A stretch of 64,000 nt of DNA from Aeribacillus composti (GCF_007827555.1 NZ_VISS01000021.1:1-64000); one strand, 5' to 3'; positions 35,291 through 45,435 are shown, numbered from the stretch's first letter. The notes: a model not told the origin generated them from the letters alone. Translations and numbers: made by a program.

Positions 35291-35867
35291 ATTTCACCAT
35301 CCCACCCTACTACAATTTTTATTTTTTCTGACCTTTTGTACCTATTACTTTACCAAGGTCCGCTATAACTACAAATGACAAATCCGCATTCTTTTTTTCT
35401 TCCTCTGGATTTAAAGAATAAGATGCGTTCTTAGAATTTAATCCTTCTTTAACCCAATTACGTATTTGGCTTTTATCAGTAGTATTGAATTTAGAAAAAT
35501 TACCTCCAGCATTTTTTAAATGCTTATTACTTACATTGAATTTGGAAACTTTACTTTTTGCTGCTTTAACGGCTGCCTTTGCAAATGTGTTAAGAACGGC
35601 TTTAGAGCTTTTTATCGACTTAACGATAAGTTTTTTTCCAAATTTTTTTATGGCATACTTGATTCCATGTTTTGCAACTACTCCGATTATAACCGCCGGC
35701 AGAACCGAAGCTTGAGCATCAATGGTATTGATCTGGTAAGATTCTCCAGTATCTTGATCAATGAGTGTTGCAATAAAATCGGTGCCGTCAATTTCTTGCA
35801 ACACTACATCAAAATGTTGAGTAATGATTTCTCCATTCTCTAATGATACTAGCAACCGCTGTACCAT
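35266..35867 (-). pseudogene. Polymorphic toxin, frameshifted and N-truncated
   Basis: The open part encodes 182 aa: a beta-rich start, a hydrophobic stretch (VLPAVIIGVVAKHGIKYAIKKFGKK) and a basic Ala/Lys-rich linker, then a C-terminal domain with SQIRNWVKEGL and VIGTKGQKK. It stops at a run of six A. One extra A restores a frame reading KIKIVVGWDGEIWTAYPIN and a TAG at 35266, the sort of ending seen in secreted RNase-type toxins. So the frame appears broken by a one-base loss. The 5' end has no ribosome site and no secretion signal, and runs out of a protease fragment. It resembles SAR2788-type putative toxins by memory only. Confidence 0.7.
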
Positions 35868-36144
35868 GTCCGTATGAATCTATTTGATTATTTTTCTCGT
35901 TGAACCTTTTTGATACTTTGACACGAGCCTTTTCTTCATCAATTCCACTATCAATAATGGCAATTTTTATAGGTGTGTCTGTTAAAGAGTTAGGATCAGC
36001 ATATTCCTTCTGTATGGAGCATAGAGCCCAATTCTGATTACAATCAATTTTTTGATCATAGGATAATTGATGATTGCATGAAGCTAAGAAGATGAAGAAT
36101 ATTATAAAAAAAATAGTTTTCTTAATTTTTATAAATTCCCACAC
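35809..36144 (-). pseudogene. Truncated S8 (subtilisin-like) lipoprotein protease
   Basis: A 111-aa fragment: lipoprotein signal (IIFFIFLASC, lipid Cys at about 23) followed by the Asp motif IAIIDSGID and the His motif YGHGTAVASII of subtilases. The serine part is missing; after the His motif the frame runs 12 residues into toxin sequence and stops. It looks like the 5' end of a protease gene joined out of frame to the toxin. It is followed on the minus strand directly by the toxin frame. Confidence 0.7.
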
Positions 36145-36472
36145 CCCCTAGTTATTTTTACAATATATAGTAATTTTACCAAAATTGTAATTTAAATACA
36201 ATATTTTAAAATTTTATGTAATAAATCTAACTAAGAGGAAATACTATTTTTTCAAGCAATTTGGAAATGAATTGATACATTGGTATTTTCAATATTCAAG
36301 TAACCAGCAGAGGTAAAAGTCGTATTTTACAGTTTAAAAAATAAACAAAACAGAAGTATGCAGCTAACTTTCTGTCTCCTAATACACTGTACGTACACGT
36401 CGATTTTATCTAAATAGTTCAGTCACTCCATCCTGTCAATCTCTTAAAATTAGAATTTTGCGCTTGAACGTG
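36145..36472. other. AT-rich gap upstream of the toxin remnant
   Basis: About 330 bp without ORFs, RNA motifs or clear promoters. The region is very AT-rich near 36150-36240 and presumably held the promoter of the protease/toxin gene. Confidence 0.4.
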
Positions 36473-36502
36473 AAAAAGCCGCCAACATGTTTGACGGCTT
36501 TT
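36473..36502 (-). terminator. Terminator of the guanidine-catabolic operon
   Basis: AAAAAGCCG and CGGCTTTT arms around a 13-nt loop; the minus strand continues with T after the stem, directly behind the allophanate hydrolase stop. Confidence 0.7.
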
Positions 36503-36505
36503 GTA

Positions 36506-38278
36506 TTATGAATTGAGTTCTTTCAGGCAATAGGAACGCCATCCTCCAAAAGCTGTAATATCCTCCGCTTGATTGGCTATATACGCTTCACAAAGAAAGC
36601 CCGGCACTTTGTTTCCGTTGATCAGTTCTACTGTTCCTATACTTAAAGGTTCTGGAATAGATGCTGTAAAAGCACCAAATGAAGCTAATGGCATTTCCCA
36701 TATCTCCAATTGAATGGAGGCGCCATTGTGGTTTGTTTTGATAAGCCCAGGTTTGGCAGGATCCGTAGGCAGCTTATACAGCCGGTAATTAGGAGCAGTT
36801 GTTGCTTCACATACGAATTTGCCGCCGAATTGATGCATTTCATTTTCGAGCGGAAACCCTCTCATATGCAAACCGCAGACGGCAACAAAAGTCGTATTTT
36901 TTTGCGGTTGAAAATTTTCTGTTAGAATCTCTCCTAAAAATTGAGAAGCAAGTCCGAATATCAATCCTTCCTGTTCTGCCAGCGAAAACATCGTCATGCC
37001 AAAAGGAACATTTGCTTCCGCATCCTCTGCCGGAATGGCGATTGCCGACAGATCCAAAAGATTACAGTGATTGGTGTATTTTCCCATTTCGTTATTTGTG
37101 CGAATCGGATCGAGCCTAACTTGTTCGCGCGTCCAAGTACCGCCACAAGTAGGCAAAACTAATACTGCATCTTTTAACAATTTTTTCACTTTATGCTTGA
37201 TTGATTGGATCCTGTGCATCGCTTGAAAAGCTGATGCTGCCGTATGATCAGGAGAAGCTCCGGAAGAAAGGACTTTTTCCGTAACGGAAAACACATCTTC
37301 TGTATTTGCTTTCACAAAATCACCTAAATCCGCCCATCTTTCCGCCACCCAAGGACCTTCATAAAGAAGAGACGCCGCTTCGGAAAACAAATCATAATCG
37401 ATATACTCAATCGGAAGACGCAAACGTTCCAATCTTTTCATCGTTTTCATCCATGCATTCCTATATCCTTCACGAAATGGGCCAAAAAACGAAAGCGGTT
37501 GTTTCGGCAAACAAATTTTGCTCGGACTTTTCGGCGATACGTTCGGGAAATAGCGTGACCAAGGATCTGTTTCATCCTCGCCGCGCACAATTCGATCAAC
37601 TTCCAATGCATCCTGCAAATTGTGCGCAAAAACTGTCACACAATCAAGGCTTGCGCAAGCCGGAACTACTCCAGCGGTCGGCCAGGCTCCCCTGCTCGGC
37701 TTAAATCCGACTAAGCGATTTAAGGCTGCCGGCACTCGTCCGGACCCAGCAGTGTCCGTTCCGAGTGCAAACGCTGCATGGCCTCGTGCAACGGCCACCG
37801 CAGATCCAGAGCTTGATCCCCCGCTGATCAGTTCTTCTTTTAAGGCATTTTTCGTTTCTCCATAAGGACTTCTTGTACCGACAAGCCCAGTGGCAAACTG
37901 ATCTAAATTTGTTTTTCCTAATGGGATCGCACCTGCTGCGATTAACCGCTCAACCACTGTTGCGCTTTTTTCTGGTATATAAGCATATTGGGGGCAAGCT
38001 GCAGTTGTCGGAACCCCGGCTAAATCAATGTTGTCTTTAATAGCAAATGGAATTCCCCATAATGGCAAGCTTTTCCGATCCAGTGAAGCAAGCCTGTCTA
38101 GATAAGGCTGAATTCTTTCCATTGCCGGAGGGGTAATCCATATATTCATATCCTCATCTTGTTTAACTCGATGAATGATTTCAACGACTACTTCTTCGGG
38201 AGTCAATTCATTGTTAAGGTACATCTCTCTCAACCGCGCAATCGTCAAAGGTTGAGGAAAATGTTTGACCGATTTCAT
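36506..38278 (-). CDS. atzF: Allophanate hydrolase
   Basis: A 590-aa two-domain enzyme. Residues about 25-440 are an amidase-signature domain with the catalytic Lys (FAIKDNIDLAG) and the Ser-rich GGSSSGSAVAVA motif; the C-terminal 130 residues (FVAVCGLHMRGFPLENE onwards) are the allophanate-hydrolase domain. It turns allophanate into two CO2 and two ammonia. The ATG at 38278 follows GAGGAGG and overlaps the carboxylase stop as ATGA; a 36-codon upstream extension lies inside the carboxylase gene and is rejected. It is last in the riboswitch-controlled operon. Confidence 0.92.
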   Translation of the reverse strand: MKSVKHFPQPLTIARLREMYLNNELTPEEVVVEIIHRVKQDEDMNIWITPPAMERIQPYLDRLASLDRKSLPLWGIPFAIKDNIDLAGVPTTAACPQYAYIPEKSATVVERLIAAGAIPLGKTNLDQFATGLVGTRSPYGETKNALKEELISGGSSSGSAVAVARGHAAFALGTDTAGSGRVPAALNRLVGFKPSRGAWPTAGVVPACASLDCVTVFAHNLQDALEVDRIVRGEDETDPWSRYFPNVSPKSPSKICLPKQPLSFFGPFREGYRNAWMKTMKRLERLRLPIEYIDYDLFSEAASLLYEGPWVAERWADLGDFVKANTEDVFSVTEKVLSSGASPDHTAASAFQAMHRIQSIKHKVKKLLKDAVLVLPTCGGTWTREQVRLDPIRTNNEMGKYTNHCNLLDLSAIAIPAEDAEANVPFGMTMFSLAEQEGLIFGLASQFLGEILTENFQPQKNTTFVAVCGLHMRGFPLENEMHQFGGKFVCEATTAPNYRLYKLPTDPAKPGLIKTNHNGASIQLEIWEMPLASFGAFTASIPEPLSIGTVELINGNKVPGFLCEAYIANQAEDITAFGGWRSYCLKELNS

Positions 38279-41200
38279 TTGAGAACCTCCTCTCGTTCTT
38301 TCTGCTTTAAAATGCTGACAATCAATTGTCCTGATTGCACCTCGTCCCCTGGTTTCACGTAAACATTTACTATTTGTCCATCGCACGGGGCCAGCTGCGG
38401 AAACTCCATTTTCATGCTTTCTTCAATCATCAGAACATCGCCTTTCTTAACTTGCTGTCCAGGAGACACAAGAACTTTCCATACACTTCCAGGCATGGAA
38501 GAACGAACAACCTCAGCACCTGGAGGGATATTTTCCTCTTGCCCTTCTTTCATTGGTTCATGCTCTGATATATATTCCGCCAATCCTAGCTTCTTCCACC
38601 GTTCTCGCTCTGCTTGAAAAGCTTCCTGCTGCCGCATGCGGAAAGTTTCGGCACTATCTTTGATCGAATCCAAGAATTTTAAATATTCGCCAAGATCAAA
38701 CGTTGTTTCTGTTATTTCCACTTCAAACCTTCCTCTAAGAAAATCTTCCCGCAATTGCAGCAACTGTTCCGCATCTACTGGGTAAAACTGAATTTGATCG
38801 AAAAACCGCAATAGCCAAGGTTTTCCTTGTTCAAAACTCTTCGTTGTCCGGAATTTATTCCACATTTGAATCGTCCGGCCGACAAATTGATAGCCTCCAG
38901 GACCTTCCATTCCATATATACATAAATACGAACCGCCAATTCCTACCGCATTTTCAGGCGTCCAAGTCCGGGCAGGGTTATATTTTGTTGTGACTAAACG
39001 GTGCCGAGGATCAATTGGGATGGCTACTGGAGCGCCAAGATAGACGTCGCCTAATCCTAAAACAAGATATTTTGCATCAAATACAATTTTCTTTACATCA
39101 TCAATGCTTTTTAAGCCATTTATGCGCCTGATGAATTCCAAATTACTCGGACACCACGGAGCATCGGAACGGACGTTTTTCTGGTAGCGTTCAATGGCCA
39201 ATTGAGTAGCCGGATCATCCCAGGAAAGAGGCAGCCGAACAATACGTGAAGGGACTTTTATCGATTCCAGCGGCGGAAGCTCGCGATCAATTTCTAAAAT
39301 TTTTTGACAAGCCTCGCGAACGGACATTTTCGATGGGTCAATGTGCACTTGCAAAGACCGAATGCCCGGCGTTAAATCAAGGAAAGGGATGTTGCCTTTT
39401 TGTTGTATCGCTTGCATTAAAGCATGTACTTGAAACCGATACAGCAGGTCTAAATCCATTGAACCGTACTCAATCAGCAAATTTTCGTCGCCGCTTGAAC
39501 GAATCGTAATTGGAATGTTTCGAGATGTTTGTTCTTGAGCCAAAATTGAATCGTCGGCTGTAATTTTTGGATTAATGGCAGGAAGTTGAGAAGGTTGAAA
39601 TCCGTACAAACTGCCATTTTCAATTTTTTGCATAAACATTTCTTGTTTTTTTCGAAGTTCCGCCGCTTCTTCCAATGACAACAAATGAAACTTGACGATA
39701 TCGCCCGGATGCAATTGCCCAATTTTCCAAAACTCAGCTGAAGCCGTCGTAACTGGGCAGACAAATCCTCCTAAACTAGGTCCATCAGGTCCCAGTAAAA
39801 TCGGCATATCGCCTGTTAGATCAAGCGATCCCACTGCATAAGCGTTATCATGAATATTTGATGGATGCAAACCTGCATCTCCGCCGTCTTCTCTTGCCCA
39901 TTTCGGCGCTGGGCCCATTAACCGGACGCCTGTGCGCGAACTGTTAAAATGCACTTCCCATTCTGTTTCAGTTAATTGCTGCAAATAATCCGGCTGCAAA
40001 AATTCGCTTGTACAATGAGGGCCCGGAATGACGCCTATCGTCCATTTATTCGTCATGATCGGTCTATATTCAGCTGGAAGCCCCTTCGTTTTTTTGACAA
40101 CAGCCCCCCGGTTGACCAAAAGCACATCGCCAGTGCGCAAGGCGCGTCCGCCATGGCCGCCGAATCCGCCGAGCGTAAATGTGGAGGAGCTTCCTAAAAC
40201 TTCAGGCATGTCAAAACCGCCTGCTACTAATAAATAAGTCCGCATTCCCCTTTTCGCTTCACCAAATGATAATACTTGGTTCTTTTTTGCCAAAACAGGT
40301 TCATACATCGGCACGGGCTGATCGTCAAGCTTAGCCTGCATATCGGCACCTGTAATACAAAACCATATATCATCTCGAAAACGATAAGATCCCCCGAGCA
40401 ATGTCATTTCAAGACCAGGGGCGCCTTCTCTGTTCCCGAGAAGTTTATTTCCAATCCGGAACGAGAGCTGGTCCATTGGACCGGAAGGCGGCACACCTAC
40501 GCTCCAATATTTAATGCGTCCGGGCCAATCCTGAACAGTTGTTTGAATTCCTCCGTCCAATACTTCCAGTGCATGTTCTCTAGGTTGAAAATGGTTTAAT
40601 AAACGGGTGTATACATTTCCTTTTATAAAATCCTTTTCCTTCAATAAAGCTTTCAAGTAGTGGAGATTGGTTGTAATACCGTACAATTTCGTTTCGTTTA
40701 GCGCTTGTATGAGTTTTCCGATCGCCTCTTCCCTGTTTTTTCCACGAACAATCACTTTCGCCAGCATTGGATCATAAAGAGTCGTAACCGTGATTCCGTT
40801 TCTTACCCACGTTTCCGTTCGAGCTGTTTTAGGAAATTTTGCCTCATCAATCTGTCCGGCGCTCGGCCGAAACTCATGCAAACAATCTTCCGCATAAATA
40901 CGCGCTTGAATGCTATGCCCTTTCGGCTCTTTAACCAAGGAATGCAATTCATGCAGATCATCTGCTGCTTCACGTATCATCCATTCAACAAGATCGATGC
41001 CAAAGACCTCTTCTGTTACACCATGCTCCACTTGAAGTCTTGTATTCACTTCAAGAAAGTAAAAGGAGCTTGTTTCAGGATCATATAAAAACTCAACGGT
41101 GCCTGCACTCCGGTATCCAACTTCTTCCGCCAATCGGATGGCGGCTGCGAACATTCCTTTTCTGACTTCCTGGGACAAAAGAGGGGCCGGACTTTCTTCC

Positions 41201-41913
41201 ACAACTTTTTGATTGCGGCGCTGAATAGAGCAGTCTCGTTCGCCTAAAGCTACCACTTCACCAAATCGATTTCCAAAAATTTGAACTTCTATATGGCGTG
41301 CTCTAGCGATATATTTCTCCAGGAAAACGCCTTTATTTTTAAAATTTGTTTCAGCAAGACGACGTACCGCCTCAAATGCCGAGCGCAAATGCTGTTCATT
41401 TTCGCAAACGCGCATTCCGATACCTCCGCCTCCTGCCGTGCTTTTTAAAATAATTGGATAACCAATATGTTCAGCTTGTTTTACCGCCTCATCCAAATCG
41501 GTGATGAGGTCCGTTCCCGGCAATAAAGGAACATTGGCTTTTTTTGCAATTTCTCTGGCAGAATGCTTTAATCCGAATATCTCCATCTGTTCAGGTGAAG
41601 GTCCGATAAACGTAATTCCATTTTGTTCGCACAAGCGGGCAAAATCTGCGTTTTCACTTAAAAATCCATATCCGGGATGAATGGCATCGGCTCCTGACTC
41701 AATGGCAGCTTTTATGATTAAATTTCCATTCAAATAGCTGTCTTTGACCGGGCCTTCTCCTATTAAAATAGCTTCATCTGCTTCGTCTACATGTAAACTG
41801 TCTTGATCCACCTTTGTATATATAGCAACCGATAGAATTCCAAGCTTGCGAAGCGTCCGTTCAATCCGGACGGCTATTGCCCCGCGATTGGCAATCAGAA
41901 TTTTTTTAAACAT
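38275..41913 (-). CDS. Biotin-dependent guanidine (urea) carboxylase
   Basis: A 1212-aa single-chain carboxylase. Residues 1-450 are biotin carboxylase (ATP-grasp, GGGGIGMR), then the carboxyltransferase part of two KipA/KipI-like domains (about 460-1000), a linker, and a C-terminal biotinyl domain with the biotin lysine K1168 in ESMKME. Genes with this partner set were long called urea carboxylase; work on guanidine riboswitches showed many act on guanidine, making carboxyguanidine. The upstream guanidine-type riboswitch and the two deiminase-type proteins favour guanidine here. Starts at ATG 41913 behind GGGGGGAG. Confidence 0.88.
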   Translation of the reverse strand: MFKKILIANRGAIAVRIERTLRKLGILSVAIYTKVDQDSLHVDEADEAILIGEGPVKDSYLNGNLIIKAAIESGADAIHPGYGFLSENADFARLCEQNGITFIGPSPEQMEIFGLKHSAREIAKKANVPLLPGTDLITDLDEAVKQAEHIGYPIILKSTAGGGGIGMRVCENEQHLRSAFEAVRRLAETNFKNKGVFLEKYIARARHIEVQIFGNRFGEVVALGERDCSIQRRNQKVVEESPAPLLSQEVRKGMFAAAIRLAEEVGYRSAGTVEFLYDPETSSFYFLEVNTRLQVEHGVTEEVFGIDLVEWMIREAADDLHELHSLVKEPKGHSIQARIYAEDCLHEFRPSAGQIDEAKFPKTARTETWVRNGITVTTLYDPMLAKVIVRGKNREEAIGKLIQALNETKLYGITTNLHYLKALLKEKDFIKGNVYTRLLNHFQPREHALEVLDGGIQTTVQDWPGRIKYWSVGVPPSGPMDQLSFRIGNKLLGNREGAPGLEMTLLGGSYRFRDDIWFCITGADMQAKLDDQPVPMYEPVLAKKNQVLSFGEAKRGMRTYLLVAGGFDMPEVLGSSSTFTLGGFGGHGGRALRTGDVLLVNRGAVVKKTKGLPAEYRPIMTNKWTIGVIPGPHCTSEFLQPDYLQQLTETEWEVHFNSSRTGVRLMGPAPKWAREDGGDAGLHPSNIHDNAYAVGSLDLTGDMPILLGPDGPSLGGFVCPVTTASAEFWKIGQLHPGDIVKFHLLSLEEAAELRKKQEMFMQKIENGSLYGFQPSQLPAINPKITADDSILAQEQTSRNIPITIRSSGDENLLIEYGSMDLDLLYRFQVHALMQAIQQKGNIPFLDLTPGIRSLQVHIDPSKMSVREACQKILEIDRELPPLESIKVPSRIVRLPLSWDDPATQLAIERYQKNVRSDAPWCPSNLEFIRRINGLKSIDDVKKIVFDAKYLVLGLGDVYLGAPVAIPIDPRHRLVTTKYNPARTWTPENAVGIGGSYLCIYGMEGPGGYQFVGRTIQMWNKFRTTKSFEQGKPWLLRFFDQIQFYPVDAEQLLQLREDFLRGRFEVEITETTFDLGEYLKFLDSIKDSAETFRMRQQEAFQAERERWKKLGLAEYISEHEPMKEGQEENIPPGAEVVRSSMPGSVWKVLVSPGQQVKKGDVLMIEESMKMEFPQLAPCDGQIVNVYVKPGDEVQSGQLIVSILKQKEREEVLK

Positions 41914-41957
41914 TTTTGTTCTCCCCCCTGACGCATCCGTATCCTAGTTGATTCTGT

Positions 41958-42608
41958 TTATTTATCCCAAATCAGCACTTGTATTTTTGTTGGATTGTAA
42001 GCATTGCAAGGATTGTTTAATTGCGGGCAGTTGCTGATCAGCACCAATGTCCGCCGAAGGGATAATAATTCCACATAACTTCCGGCATAAGAGATTCCAT
42101 CAGCAAATTCTAAATGACCATCTTCAGTAACCGGAACATTCATGAAGAAGTTAATATTTGGAGCCAGATCCCTTTTTGTAAAACGCTCCCCATATTTCGA
42201 CAACTGCAGCATAAACGTGTCGCGGCAATTGTGCATATGCAATTTATCATGTGCATATCGGACGGTATTGCTTTGTGCTGAGCAAGCACCGCCTAATGTA
42301 TCGTGCCGCCCGCATGTATCCGCTACAATCTTCAGCAATTCATTTCCTGATTCAGAACGAAGCACCGAACCTGTTGTTAAGTAAATATTTTTCTGTCCTG
42401 TAATGGTGGCTGTTACACTGTAATGATCCTCCGGATTATCTGCATCGTAAAACAATGTATCTACTGCTTGGTTTCCTTCCAAGTCGACAATTCTTAGAAC
42501 TTGCCCTGGCTTTAGTTCATGCATCCAGCCTTCACCGGCAGGGATGATTTTGTTATAGATTGCATTTTCTTCTTTTCGAGGACTTTCTACTTTTTTAATA
42601 TTTTCCAT
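41958..42608 (-). CDS. Carboxyguanidine deiminase subunit (UAAP2 type)
   Basis: A 216-aa DUF1989-family protein, previously called urea-amidolyase-associated protein 2. Cys/His residues are plentiful ([24 protein letters not shown]), fitting the metal-dependent carboxyguanidine deiminase complex described for these paired proteins. The ATG at 42608 stands behind GGGGAGGAAAGG; a 22-codon extension lacks a site. It follows its paralogue after about 100 nt and precedes the carboxylase. Confidence 0.85.
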   Translation of the reverse strand: MENIKKVESPRKEENAIYNKIIPAGEGWMHELKPGQVLRIVDLEGNQAVDTLFYDADNPEDHYSVTATITGQKNIYLTTGSVLRSESGNELLKIVADTCGRHDTLGGACSAQSNTVRYAHDKLHMHNCRDTFMLQLSKYGERFTKRDLAPNINFFMNVPVTEDGHLEFADGISYAGSYVELLSLRRTLVLISNCPQLNNPCNAYNPTKIQVLIWDK

Positions 42609-42708
42609 GTTCCTTTCCTCCCCATATCGTATTTTTAAATCGGTATTTTCTATAATGTTGATCTTTAAAGGCATCAGCCTGGGTACTCAAACAATTTCCT
42701 GCCCAATG

Positions 42709-43422
42709 CTATAAAAGCGCATAATATTCCCAAGTATTTTCAAATGCCCGGCGGTTTTCAGGACGATAATTTACACAATAATCGTTCAAATCGACAGGCT
42801 CTGCCGGAAGCATTTCCATTGCCACCGGAACGGACGGATAGTTGGTTCTTGGATCAAGCGGATTTGGTGTATTAGATACAATCAGCAAAATATCCATTTC
42901 TGTTCTTAATGTTACTGTGTCATTTTTTTTGCAATGATCCAAACAATAGGTAAGGTTGCCTTTGTCGTCGGTTTTCACTTTTGAAAACAGATTGACGACA
43001 GGAGCCATGTCGCGCAGGCTGAGCCCGTTTCTTACAAGTTCCATGGCAAAGTTCTCTTCTCCGCTTCTGAGCCAGTCATTTCTTAATTCTTGATAGCTTG
43101 TTTTTCCATATTTCTCATCTGTTCCTTCCCTTGTGGTATAGCCTGAAACAGTGTCGTGCCAGCCAAGGCTGTCGCTAGTGATGCTGGCCAATACTCGGCC
43201 GTTATCGCTCATCAATACGTTTCCCTTTGTCAAGTGAAATGTGTGCTGGGCTTTTAATGTATCCGGCATGTTATACCGCTCTGAAAGATCATGTACATGA
43301 TACATCATAAGCGAAAGATTGGCTCCAGACTCCAAGGCTGTAAAACGAATAAGCTTTCCTTTTCCGATTTTTCCTGACCATTTTCCTCCAGGTACGATCG
43401 TTTTGCTGAAAATTTTAGTCAT
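42709..43422 (-). CDS. Carboxyguanidine deiminase subunit (UAAP1 type)
   Basis: A 237-aa DUF1989-family protein, paralogue of the next gene, with the UAAP1 ending NDYCVNYRPENRRAFENTWEYY. Together the two should convert carboxyguanidine to allophanate plus ammonia. It is the first gene after the riboswitch at 43463-43602, with its ATG behind AAGGGAGG about 40 nt past the terminator hairpin. Confidence 0.85.
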   Translation of the reverse strand: MTKIFSKTIVPGGKWSGKIGKGKLIRFTALESGANLSLMMYHVHDLSERYNMPDTLKAQHTFHLTKGNVLMSDNGRVLASITSDSLGWHDTVSGYTTREGTDEKYGKTSYQELRNDWLRSGEENFAMELVRNGLSLRDMAPVVNLFSKVKTDDKGNLTYCLDHCKKNDTVTLRTEMDILLIVSNTPNPLDPRTNYPSVPVAMEMLPAEPVDLNDYCVNYRPENRRAFENTWEYYALL

Positions 43423-43462
43423 CCAAAATACCTCCCTTGAGACTTTTCTTAATGATCGTTGT

Positions 43463-43602
43463 AAAAAAATAAAAGCCTAGGGAAATCTCCCAGGCTTTTA
43501 TCCTTCCGTGTTTATAGAAAGACATCTTTTGATGCTTTCTATACGCTCTCTCTCGGACCAGACCTGCTGCAAACTTAAGCAGCAGCGGAACCCTAGACAG
43601 CT
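43463..43602 (-). ncRNA. ykkC-type guanidine-I riboswitch with terminator (copy 1)
   Basis: The minus strand shows the conserved ykkC pieces in order: CTAGGGTTCCG, GGTCCGAGAGAGAGC, ACACGGAAGGAT, then AAAAGCCTGGGAGA leading into a perfect terminator stem (AAAAGCCT/AGGCTTTT) and a run of seven T. The aptamer spans about 43500-43600. Guanidine binding should prevent the terminator and switch on the deiminase-carboxylase-hydrolase operon. The ykkC subtypes for ppGpp and PRPP share the core; the genes downstream point to guanidine. Confidence 0.92.
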
Positions 43603-43743
43603 TTTTTGTTCCTATCGATCAGGAACCTTTATGAAATTTTTATTTAAGATTAATATAGAAAGGAGTGCAGCATTGTTCAATGATTTTGTTAGATAATATA
43701 ACATGAAACTTACAATGAATGCTGGAAATAGATAAAAACAATG

Positions 43744-45435
43744 TTAAACATTAAATTCCCCGATCATGTTTCTCAGTTTTTTTGCTACATTTGAGAGATT
43801 TTCTGCCGTTGCTGTAAATTCTTCAATTGCAGCCAGTTGTTCTTCCGTTGAGGCTGCCACATTTTGTGAATGAGCTGATGACTTTTTGGCGATGTCAGCC
43901 AATTGTCCGATAGAAACAGCAACTTGATCAGCTCCTGTTGACATTTGCTGGACAGATGAGGAAACCTCTTGTATTTGACATGTTACTTTTTCAACTGATG
44001 TTAAAATTTTATGGAAAGCACGCCCAGCATCATCAACAACCCTTTTACCCTCTTTTAGATCGCTTCTTCCTTTATCGATATTCTCCACGGCAGCAGCAGC
44101 AATGGAGAGGACATGCTGTATCATTTCATTTATTTGAATCGCAGATTGTTTTGACTCTTCCGCCAAGTTTCGAACTTCCGTTGCTACAACAGTAAAACCC
44201 TTGCCTTGTTCCCCTGCACGCGCCGCCTCAATGGCAGCATTTAGAGCCAATAAATTCGTCTGCTCCGCTATATTTGCCATGACATCTGATATTTTTTTTA
44301 TCTCGTCGGTAAGCTTGCCAAGTTCCTCAATCTTAATAAACGCTTCATCAACGGATTTTTGTAAAAATTCCATCTGCTTGACTGCTTTGACAATTGATTT
44401 GTTTCCTTCTTCTGCGATTTTCGATGTGGTCAAGGCCGATTCTGCTGCGAAAGAAGATGACGATGCAATTTTTTGAACTTCATTGGCAATATTATTCACC
44501 GCATGTGAGCTTTCATCCGCCATGTCACCTTGATCACCGGCTCCGGAAGCAATGTCTTGAACTGCCATCGTGATCTGTTCTGTACTTTCCGCAAAGTTTT
44601 TAGTACCTTCAGAAAGCTCGAGTGCTGAAGCGGAAACTTCATCTGTCGTTTCCTTTATTTTTAGCATCATTTTTTGCAGGTTCTCCAGCATTCTATTAAA
44701 TGCCGTCGCCAGCTTTCCAATTTCATCTTTATTCGTGATATGGATTCTAGCTGTTAAATCTCCTTTATTTCGCGCCAATTCCTCTAATTTATTTGCAATT
44801 TTCCACAATGGCCGGGTGGTTCTTTTAGAAATAAATATTGCAATTAAAATTCCTGCAAACAGTGCTGTGATAAATACCGCTGCACCCGCCATGATTTTTT
44901 TTCTTATTAATTTTTCATCTTCCTCAATTTTCTTGGTTATCCGTTCTGTCTCAATTTGTTTGAATTCTTCCAGTTTGGAACTAAAAATAGCGCGAATATC
45001 CGCATATTCTCCATGAAAAATAGCAAGTGTTTTTTGGCGGTCTTCCCCGGCCAATTCCATCATCTGCGTTTCTAATTCAACTAATTTTTGATTGTTTATA
45101 TTTAGATCGTGGAAAATTTTTTTCGTCCTGGAATCATCCAGCATCGGAGTCACTTCTTTAATATGTTGATCAATTTGCTTTGCAAACTGATTGTACTTTT
45201 CCCTTTCGGCCGTATTATCCGGTTCGATAATCACCCCTCTGACCGCATCTGTTAACGCAAGGTCTTCAAATTGAATCTGGTGGGCAAGCTGCAATTTTTT
45301 CATATCGGTATTTGCTAAATTAAAATAGGATTTGGAAACGTCCTGCAAAGTAGAGTAAACAATAAGAAAGGCGAGCAGGACAATTAGCAAAACGGTTCCA
45401 AAGCTAAGGAGCAGTTTGTTTCGTATCTTCATCAT
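43744..45435 (-). CDS. Methyl-accepting chemotaxis protein in the guanidine operon
   Basis: A 563-aa classic chemoreceptor: first membrane segment about 8-30, an extracellular four-helix-type sensor of about 155 residues, second segment about 190-210 (AGAAVFITALFAGILIAIFI), HAMP, and the signalling domain with tip [19 protein letters not shown]. The ATG at 45435 follows GGAAGGG; the preceding TTG is also possible. It is the fourth gene after the guanidine-type riboswitch at 48237-48388, 34 nt after the importer ATPase, so it is likely induced by guanidine and may sense guanidine or the loaded binding protein. Confidence 0.85.
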   Translation of the reverse strand: MMKIRNKLLLSFGTVLLIVLLAFLIVYSTLQDVSKSYFNLANTDMKKLQLAHQIQFEDLALTDAVRGVIIEPDNTAEREKYNQFAKQIDQHIKEVTPMLDDSRTKKIFHDLNINNQKLVELETQMMELAGEDRQKTLAIFHGEYADIRAIFSSKLEEFKQIETERITKKIEEDEKLIRKKIMAGAAVFITALFAGILIAIFISKRTTRPLWKIANKLEELARNKGDLTARIHITNKDEIGKLATAFNRMLENLQKMMLKIKETTDEVSASALELSEGTKNFAESTEQITMAVQDIASGAGDQGDMADESSHAVNNIANEVQKIASSSSFAAESALTTSKIAEEGNKSIVKAVKQMEFLQKSVDEAFIKIEELGKLTDEIKKISDVMANIAEQTNLLALNAAIEAARAGEQGKGFTVVATEVRNLAEESKQSAIQINEMIQHVLSIAAAAVENIDKGRSDLKEGKRVVDDAGRAFHKILTSVEKVTCQIQEVSSSVQQMSTGADQVAVSIGQLADIAKKSSAHSQNVAASTEEQLAAIEEFTATAENLSNVAKKLRNMIGEFNV

